Assembly (NCBI GenBank): GCA_002473085.1
Contig: DKTP01000002.1
Coordinates: forward strand, 3,413-39,427
From: Anaerolineales bacterium UBA7227
GTDB lineage: Bacteria; Chloroflexota; Anaerolineae; Anaerolineales; Villigracilaceae
Direction: 5' to 3'
DNA length: 36,015 bases
Shown here one piece after another: positions 30,756-36,015 of this stretch (position 1 is its first letter; every line of letters starts with the position of its first letter). The notes under the pieces were generated by a model, which saw only the letters and a list, made by a program, of their open reading frames with translations, did not search any database and was not told where the DNA came from. Position numbers and translations under genes: made by a program.

Positions 30756-31718
30756 GTGAACAAGGCAAAAAACCTTATCGACGCAGTCCAGAAACGGCTG
30801 TTCACGAACACCTATCAATTGCAGCGCATCGTCATCCTGACGGCCGTCGTACTGGCGTTGACGGTGGCGGGTTTCGGCGGCTATTACTATTACGACCGCT
30901 ACCATCGTCCCCAGCCGAAGATCGCCGCGTCCAGCATCGAAGCGGCGGAGAAGGCGGTGGCAGAAGATCCGCAGGACGCCGCGAAACGCCTGAACCTGGC
31001 CGAGACCTACCTCGCCAACCGTCGTTATGAAGACGCCATCGCGCAGGCGCAGGAAGTCAACGCCGCCTATCCCGACGACCAGCGCGCCTGGTTCATCCTC
31101 GGGATCGCGAACGCGCTGGGCGGCCGCCCGGCGGAGGCCGTCGAACCGCTGGAAAAATTCCTCGAGGCCAACCAGGACGCCGAGATGCCCGGCCTGAACA
31201 AGACCCTGCAATCCGCTGCCTACTACCTCGGCGACAGTTACCTGAAACTGGGACAGCCCGACAAGGCCATTTCCCCGCTGGAAAGAGCCGTGGACTGGAG
31301 TCAGACCGACGCCGACGCCATGTACAAACTCGGCATGGCCTACCTCGGCGTGAGAGCGTACGAAAACGCCGCCAACATGTTCATCCAGGCTACCCGCTTC
31401 GTGCCGAACTACACCGAGGCCTATCAGGGACTGGCGGCCGCCTTCCAGGGACTTAACGAGCCGGGACTGGTCAATTACGCCAACGGCATGGCGGCCTTCT
31501 CCACGAAGGACTATTCCAAAGCGCTCGACCTGCTCCTGCAAGCCGCCCAGGCGCGCCCCGACTTTGCCCCCATCTTCAGCGGGCTGGGCATGACCTACGA
31601 AGCCGCCGGCGACCTGCAAAACGCCAAAACCAGTTACGAAGCCGCCGTCAAACTGGACCCGAACGATTTCACCGCGAACACCGGCCTCCAGCGCGTGAAC
31701 GCGCTCTTGAACAAATAG
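30756..31718 (+). CDS. Membrane-anchored TPR repeat protein
   Basis: This 320-residue protein (GTG start with AAAGG upstream) has an N-terminal membrane helix (about residues 25-45). Tandem tetratricopeptide repeats fill the rest, for example DAAKRLNLAETYLANRRYED, AAYYLGDSYLKLGQPDKAI, ADAMYKLGMAYLGVRAYEN and PIFSGLGMTYEAAGDLQNAK. The repeats lie outside the cell. Such proteins scaffold complexes or help assemble cytochromes. It is set between the NapC-like and NHL genes in the same operon. No enzyme domain is seen. Confidence 0.92.
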   Translation: MNKAKNLIDAVQKRLFTNTYQLQRIVILTAVVLALTVAGFGGYYYYDRYHRPQPKIAASSIEAAEKAVAEDPQDAAKRLNLAETYLANRRYEDAIAQAQEVNAAYPDDQRAWFILGIANALGGRPAEAVEPLEKFLEANQDAEMPGLNKTLQSAAYYLGDSYLKLGQPDKAISPLERAVDWSQTDADAMYKLGMAYLGVRAYENAANMFIQATRFVPNYTEAYQGLAAAFQGLNEPGLVNYANGMAAFSTKDYSKALDLLLQAAQARPDFAPIFSGLGMTYEAAGDLQNAKTSYEAAVKLDPNDFTANTGLQRVNALLNK

Positions 31719-31727
31719 GAACGACGA

Positions 31728-32984
31728 ATGGCAACTCCTGAAATTAACGAACCCACCCCGGTCAAGACCGAAGCGGAGACGCCCGCCGCGCCGCCCGTCC
31801 CCCTCACGCCTGAGGAAAAAGAGGAACAGGACGAGAAGAAGCGGCGACTCCTGCTGCTCCTGCTTCTGCTCCTGCTCGTCTGCCTGTGCTGCGTGTGCGG
31901 ATTGCTGGGACGTTACCTGATCAAGAAGGAACCGCTCCCCAACATCATCATCCCGACGCAGGTCTCGGTCTGCACGCGTCCGGCCTACAAGTTCTCCATC
32001 AACAACGTGGACGGTCCCGTGTCGGTGGCGCTCTCGCCCGACGGCAACCGCATCTACGCCGCCGAGACGGGCGGCAGCCGCCTCGTCAAGGTTTTCGACC
32101 GCGACGGGAACTTCGTCACCAGCTTCGCCCCGCCCGGAACCGACAAGGCCAACCGCGAGCCGAAGTACATGGCGATTGACAAGCAGGGACGCATCTTCCT
32201 CGTGGACCGCACCAGCCAGGCCATAGACATCTACGACCCGAACGGCAACCTGATAGACGCCATCATCGGCCAGCAGATGACCCTCACCAAATACATCGCC
32301 CAGCAGTCCGGCGGAAGCGTACCGAGAGGACTGATCATCACCCACTACGAGGGCATCAACAAGAATTTGACTTATACCTCCGACCTGGGACTCAAAACCA
32401 TTCACCTGACCATCCCCGAGGAGAACTATCCCTTCTCGCCGCTCGGGCTGCGCTTCGACGCCGACGGCAACCTGATCTACACCGACACCACCACCGACGC
32501 CCACAGCGTCCGCGTCATCCCCGCGGCCGCGCTGGAGGGCGATCTCTCGTCCTTCGCCCCGGTCATCGCCGCGTTCGGTTCGGAGGGACCCGGCAACGAG
32601 CAATTCCAATTCCCGCAGACCGTCGTCAAGGACGGCAGGGGCAACTTCTATATTTCCGATGGGAACAACGCCCGCGTCTCCGTCTGGACTCCAGAACGCG
32701 CCTACAAAACCTTCTTCGGGTTCGGACAGACGCAGGGCGCGCTGAACCTGCCGCGCGGCATGTGGATGGCCCGCGGCGACTGTCTCGTCGTGGCCGACGC
32801 GGTCGGCTCGACTTTGCGTGTGTATAACGTCTCCGGGGATGAGCCGCAATTCGCCTTCGACATCGGCGAGTTCGGTCTCGAGGAAGGCAAGTTCAACTAC
32901 CCCATTGACGTTTATATTGATGGAACCGGACGGTTGTATATCGCGGACCGCGACAACAACCGTATTCAGGTTTGGTCTTACTAG
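31728..32984 (+). CDS. Membrane-anchored NHL-repeat beta-propeller protein
   Basis: This 418-residue protein has an acidic N-terminus and a membrane helix with a Cys-rich end (LLLLLLLLLLVCLCCVCGLL, about residues 41-60). An extracellular six-bladed-type propeller follows. NHL-like repeats include PVSVALSPDGNRIYAAETGGSRLVKVFDRD, KYMAIDKQGRIFLVDRTSQAIDIYD, FPQTVVKDGRGNFYISDGNNARVSVW and the final YIADRDNNRIQVW. It immediately precedes the OmcS-like cytochrome. From memory, an NHL-repeat gene also neighbours omcS in Geobacter. Role in filament secretion or assembly is an inference. Confidence 0.93.
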   Translation: MATPEINEPTPVKTEAETPAAPPVPLTPEEKEEQDEKKRRLLLLLLLLLLVCLCCVCGLLGRYLIKKEPLPNIIIPTQVSVCTRPAYKFSINNVDGPVSVALSPDGNRIYAAETGGSRLVKVFDRDGNFVTSFAPPGTDKANREPKYMAIDKQGRIFLVDRTSQAIDIYDPNGNLIDAIIGQQMTLTKYIAQQSGGSVPRGLIITHYEGINKNLTYTSDLGLKTIHLTIPEENYPFSPLGLRFDADGNLIYTDTTTDAHSVRVIPAAALEGDLSSFAPVIAAFGSEGPGNEQFQFPQTVVKDGRGNFYISDGNNARVSVWTPERAYKTFFGFGQTQGALNLPRGMWMARGDCLVVADAVGSTLRVYNVSGDEPQFAFDIGEFGLEEGKFNYPIDVYIDGTGRLYIADRDNNRIQVWSY

Positions 32985-33059
32985 GCCAGGAGGTGAGAAC
33001 CCGCCAAGTACGAAACCAGGACCCCAACCCATGTTCGAATCCTACTTAGGAGAGTGTGT

Positions 33060-34607
33060 ATGAAGAAACTTCTCTTCGCAATGGCGCTGGGCGCGATCCT
33101 CATCCTCGCCCTCGCCACCACCGCAACAGCGGACAACGGCCCTCACGGCGGCTTCAACGGTTCCACCGAAGCCTGCGCTTCGTGCCACCGCGCGCACTCG
33201 GCGATTTCCTCCGACGGTTTCCTGCTGGTCGCCAGCGACGTCTACAGCCTGTGCACCTCGTGCCATGACGGCACCGGCGCGTACACCAACGTTGTGGACG
33301 GCTACTACGACACCGCCATTCCCGGTCCCGATACCCACGGCAAGGGTAGTTGGGCCGGCGGCTGGGGCGATGCCGGTTACGGTCTGTTCGGCGGCGGGTT
33401 CGTCAACGCCCGCATGTTGACCGACTACGGCAACGCCTCCAACGAAGGCGGTCTCGCAAACACGACCGCCAACGCGGCCGCGGATCGCAACAACTCCCTC
33501 ACTTCGTGGGCGCGCATGAACGCCTACGATACCAGCGCGGCCTCCCCGCTCGCCGTGGGACGCGCGGCGACATCCAACCACGATGTCTCCACCGCGGGCC
33601 GCTCCGGCACCGTCTGGGGCTCCGGCAACATCAATGCCGGCGGCACGCTGGCGAACAACTGGGGCGCGGGGACCTTCACCGGCGCCACGGAGTTGGAGTG
33701 CACATCCTGTCACGATCCGCATGGAAACGCCGGCAAGCAGTGGGGCTCCGCCACAGGCGCGCCGTATCCGTCCTACCGCATCCTGCGCTTCCAGCCCGGA
33801 GGCTCGAACGGCTTCGAGGTTGCAGGCGAGGTCGGCGCGGGCGCGGCGTTCTACTGGAACACCGCCCAGACCTGGAGCGCGGCCAACGGCATCGCGGCCG
33901 GCTATGTCGGTCAGACGGTCATCCCGTCGGTGGCTGGCGTTCAAGTTCCCGATACCACCGTCAAGTGGTATTCGCTGAACAACAATCCCGCCCTTGACCG
34001 CACCGTGAGCTCCTACAGCACCCGTTACGTCCCGGCTGCGGTCAACAGCCCGTATGTGGCGAACTTCGCCGGCGCAGGCGACTACGGCGGCCGCTACTAT
34101 GCCTACAAGCGTCCCGCCGTTACCGCCTTCAACATCACCGCCACTTCGCGCGTCGCCTGCTTCGACGGCACAACGATGACCGCCAACGCGGCGGACTGCG
34201 CCGGCGGCACGGGCGGCACGGCCTTCAACAACCAGGCCCCGCACGACGTGATGGGGTACTGGTGCGCCACCTGCCACGACCGCTACCTGGCCCCCGGCCT
34301 GGCGTCTCGCAGCACGGACTCCGGCGATCCCGGCTATCACTACCGCCACCGCGCTGGCGCTTCCGGCGCCACCCTGGCCGGCGCCGGGACCTATACCTGC
34401 GTAGACTGCCACAACGCGCACGGCACCGCCGCCACCGCCTCCTCGGCGCTGGCGAGCAACGCCTCCTATGCGGGCGGCTCCGTCCTGCTCAAGGCCGACA
34501 ACCGCGCCATCTGCCTCCGTTGCCACGCGGGGGCGGTCAACTTCTTCAACGTGACCACCAGCCCGACCGCGCCGATCATCGTCCCGGTCGCGGCTCCCGG
34601 TCCATAA
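33060..34607 (+). CDS. OmcS-like secreted hexahaem cytochrome
   Basis: This 515-residue protein has a Sec signal peptide (MKKLLFAMALGAILILALAT, cleavage after TATA) and no membrane anchor. Six CXXCH motifs lie at residues 39, 65, 214, 402, 447 and 485. Order and neighbours match OmcS of Geobacter as recalled: an early PHGG before ACASCHRAHS, then LCTSCHDGTG, ECTSCHDPHG, a YRIL motif, WCATCHDR, RHRAGASGATLAG (RHPAG...GATIAG in OmcS), CVDCHNAHG and a terminal ICLRCHA. The linkers are rich in Gly, Ala, Asn and Thr. The start at 33060 has AGGAG upstream; a GTG two codons earlier is an alternative. Filament formation is inferred from homology to OmcS. Confidence 0.88.
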   Translation: MKKLLFAMALGAILILALATTATADNGPHGGFNGSTEACASCHRAHSAISSDGFLLVASDVYSLCTSCHDGTGAYTNVVDGYYDTAIPGPDTHGKGSWAGGWGDAGYGLFGGGFVNARMLTDYGNASNEGGLANTTANAAADRNNSLTSWARMNAYDTSAASPLAVGRAATSNHDVSTAGRSGTVWGSGNINAGGTLANNWGAGTFTGATELECTSCHDPHGNAGKQWGSATGAPYPSYRILRFQPGGSNGFEVAGEVGAGAAFYWNTAQTWSAANGIAAGYVGQTVIPSVAGVQVPDTTVKWYSLNNNPALDRTVSSYSTRYVPAAVNSPYVANFAGAGDYGGRYYAYKRPAVTAFNITATSRVACFDGTTMTANAADCAGGTGGTAFNNQAPHDVMGYWCATCHDRYLAPGLASRSTDSGDPGYHYRHRAGASGATLAGAGTYTCVDCHNAHGTAATASSALASNASYAGGSVLLKADNRAICLRCHAGAVNFFNVTTSPTAPIIVPVAAPGP

Positions 34608-34623
34608 GCCTGATAAGACCACA

Positions 34624-34653
34624 GCGGGGAGGGCAGACCAGCGCCTTCCCCGC
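34624..34653 (+). terminator. GC-rich hairpin after the hexahaem cytochrome gene
   Basis: GCGGGGAGGGC (34624-34634) pairs with GCCTTCCCCGC (34643-34653), with one G-T wobble, around AGACCAGC. There is no T run, so it may act as a 3' stabilising stem as much as a terminator. Confidence 0.5.
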
Positions 34654-34860
34654 CACAGGAAAACGCCGTGAAAGTCTCTCGCCTCCAATGTACGAAAGCA
34701 ATGGCATACGCCAGTTCCGGGGTCCGAACCGGCGCAGCGCCGCTTTCGCGGCGTCGCTTGTCTCCCAGCAGGGGCGTGGCGGCTATCCAGCCTCCGCCAT
34801 GCCCGTCGTCACGTCCCTGATGGATTGCCTTTAATCGCCTGTTTCAACGAAGTATTATCC
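34654..34860. other. Structure-rich spacer between the cytochrome and muramidase genes
   Basis: About 200 bases without a supported gene contain several stems. GCC-GTTC pairs with GAAC-GGC around CGGGGTCC (near 34711-34734). CGCCGC pairs with GCGGCG around TTTC (near 34739-34756). GGGCGTGGCGG pairs with CCGCCATGCCC (near 34775-34806). It may be a leader or small RNA, but it matches no riboswitch consensus I can recall. Confidence 0.35.
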
Positions 34861-36015
34861 GTGAAGAAACGCCTGCGCAACGCCGCCCGCTCCCGAAGTC
34901 TCGCCACGACATTGATGGTTATGGCGACGCTGATTGTAATCGCCGCGCTTGCCGTCCCCGCGCAGGCCGGCCGGCCGTTTTCGTCCGCGACCGCCACTCC
35001 CACCGCCACCCCTCGGTCATTATTCCCATTTTTATTCCCCGCCAAACAAGCCGGAGAGACCTTCAATCCCGGACTACTATCCTCGCCAGACAGCCCTCTT
35101 GAACTTGCCTCCAGCCGTCCGCTTAACCTGCTGGCTGGGAAGCTCATCTTCACCGGACTGGTGAACGCCTCCTCCTGCGCCGACGGCGGGATCCTCCGCA
35201 ACGGCGCGGCCACCCCCTGCGGCGAGCGCGCGGCGCACAACGCCGTCGTCCTCTGGCAGAACCAGTTCGACGAAGCCATCTACAACGCCGCCATCCAGCA
35301 GGGAGTCCCGCCCTATCTCCTCAAAAACGTGATCGGACAGGAAAGCCAGTACTGGCCCGGCAATCATTCCACCCGCTATGGTTACTCCGAATACGGACTC
35401 GGCCAATTCACCAACAACGGCGCCGACACCCTCCTGCGCTGGAACAACGGCTTCGCCCACGAGTTCTGTCTTCAGATCTACACCGCCGAGACGTGCAAAA
35501 CGCCCTACGGACTCATGCCCGCCTCGCAGCAATCGCTCCTGCGCGGCGCGATCATCCAGCGCGTCGACGCGGACTGCGCCAACTGCCCCGGGCGCGTGGA
35601 CCTACAGCGCTCACGCAACAGCGTCATCTACGTCGCCGCGGCCCTGCGCGCCAGTTACAACAGCGCCAAATACTACGTGGAAGGTCTCACCGGCCGCTCC
35701 TTCGCCAACCTCGATCCCGGCGACGCCTGGCGCATCTCGCTCATCGGCTACCACAACGGGCCGGGCTGCCTCGCCTCGGCCATCAGCCGCGCCAGGAGCC
35801 AGCGTCTCGCGACCAACTGGAAGAACATCTCCAACTCGCTCGACACGGGCTGCGAAAGTTCCATCGAATATGTCCGCGCGGTGAAGAACCTGCAACGCGC
35901 CACCGACGCGGAACTCCGCCTCGCTCAGCGCGACGCCAGCATCGCCGCGTCCCTCGTGATCGGCTTTACGCGGCCCACCGATGTCCCGCCGCTCGCGCCC
36001 GAACCGACGACGACC
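34861..36015 (+). CDS. Secreted SLT-like transglycosylase, 3' end beyond the window
   Basis: The frame opens with GTG at 34861 and stays open for 385 codons to the window edge. Its N-terminus is a signal peptide: MKKRLRNAARSRS, then a hydrophobic stretch TLMVMATLIVIAALAVP ending in AQA. A Thr/Pro-rich spacer (SSATATPTATPRS) follows. The later part has lytic-transglycosylase features: VIGQESQYWPGNHS with a probable catalytic Glu, GLGQFTNNGADTL, and GYHNGPGCLASAI, with several Cys that could form disulfides. An ATG 54 bases in is an alternative start, but the Lys/Arg-rich first residues favour 34861. It lies downstream of the OmcS-like gene and could open the cell wall for filament passage; that is inference. 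The 3' end is missing. Confidence 0.78.
   Translation, partial: MKKRLRNAARSRSLATTLMVMATLIVIAALAVPAQAGRPFSSATATPTATPRSLFPFLFPAKQAGETFNPGLLSSPDSPLELASSRPLNLLAGKLIFTGLVNASSCADGGILRNGAATPCGERAAHNAVVLWQNQFDEAIYNAAIQQGVPPYLLKNVIGQESQYWPGNHSTRYGYSEYGLGQFTNNGADTLLRWNNGFAHEFCLQIYTAETCKTPYGLMPASQQSLLRGAIIQRVDADCANCPGRVDLQRSRNSVIYVAAALRASYNSAKYYVEGLTGRSFANLDPGDAWRISLIGYHNGPGCLASAISRARSQRLATNWKNISNSLDTGCESSIEYVRAVKNLQRATDAELRLAQRDASIAASLVIGFTRPTDVPPLAPEPTTT

Noticed and set aside
30750..33032. A 760-codon open frame on the minus strand under the TPR and NHL genes
   Set aside because: The plus-strand genes have clear repeats, starts and operon spacing; this frame is only the antisense shadow of high-GC codons.
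33042..34688. A 548-codon minus-strand frame opposite the hexahaem cytochrome
   Set aside because: Val/Gly/Arg-rich shadow with no domain; the plus strand holds six haem motifs and a signal peptide.
34654..34860. Cyclic di-GMP riboswitch near the extracellular cytochrome
   Set aside because: Stems are present, but the conserved core of that riboswitch could not be recognised.

Overview
The window is GC-rich, densely coded bacterial chromosome, most likely from a Chloroflexota bacterium of the class Anaerolineae. The evidence for this is indirect. Housekeeping proteins are of ordinary bacterial type. Several genes start 6-9 bases after a TANAAT-type -10 box with no Shine-Dalgarno site, as expected for leaderless transcripts. 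The spacers carry degenerate 7-base tandem repeats and palindromes of the kind common in large GC-rich environmental genomes. No porin or lipopolysaccharide gene was seen. The taxon is inferred from protein style and was not measured.

Left part (1-15.8 kb), mostly housekeeping. Minus-strand blocks are dnaX; a lamin-tail-domain protein; a fluC/crcB-DUF190-prmA operon; and a tightly overlapping operon of a GT39-like membrane glycosyltransferase, cmk and two plsC acyltransferases. On the plus strand follow an LPG-synthase-TM flippase-like protein, an HD hydrolase, an AT-richer DUF3800 gene and an arginase. The minus strand then carries a MOCOS-like class V PLP enzyme, a NUDIX hydrolase with a methyltransferase, and a threonine-dehydrogenase-like epimerase. 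A plus-strand lipoprotein closes the part.

Middle part (15.8-24.2 kb). It holds tRNA-Val(TAC), a YdcZ-type DMT transporter, degV, yebC-ruvC, an orphan HigA antitoxin behind the last 25 codons of a destroyed higB, and a SIS-domain sugar isomerase. A membrane protein of unknown function follows under a near-consensus promoter that carries a GAAC-N4-GTTC operator. A lytic transglycosylase and an OmpR-type two-component system complete the part.

Right part (24.3-36 kb), the most interesting. A histidine kinase with two CXXCH haem motifs in its sensor domain and a NarL-type regulator are followed by a receiver-like protein with Glu in place of the phospho-acceptor Asp. Then come a membrane-anchored decahaem cytochrome c, an FdnI-like cytochrome b, a NapC/ImcH-like decahaem cytochrome with one CX3CH and one CX4CH site, a TPR protein, an NHL beta-propeller protein and a secreted hexahaem cytochrome. 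The haem-motif order and landmark motifs of the hexahaem protein match the nanowire cytochrome OmcS of Geobacter as remembered. A muramidase-like secreted protein runs off the right edge. The whole reads as a haem-sensed, quinol-driven extracellular electron transfer module: cytochrome b plus decahaem c (a split CbcL-like pair) and an ImcH-like protein would take electrons from quinol and pass them to an extracellular cytochrome filament. This would be in a bacterium that seems to lack an outer membrane and so needs no porin conduit. This functional reading is inference.

Scattered through the window are six loci of heptamer (in one case octamer) tandem repeats, usually touching a stop codon. 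One of them lies inside the prmA reading frame.
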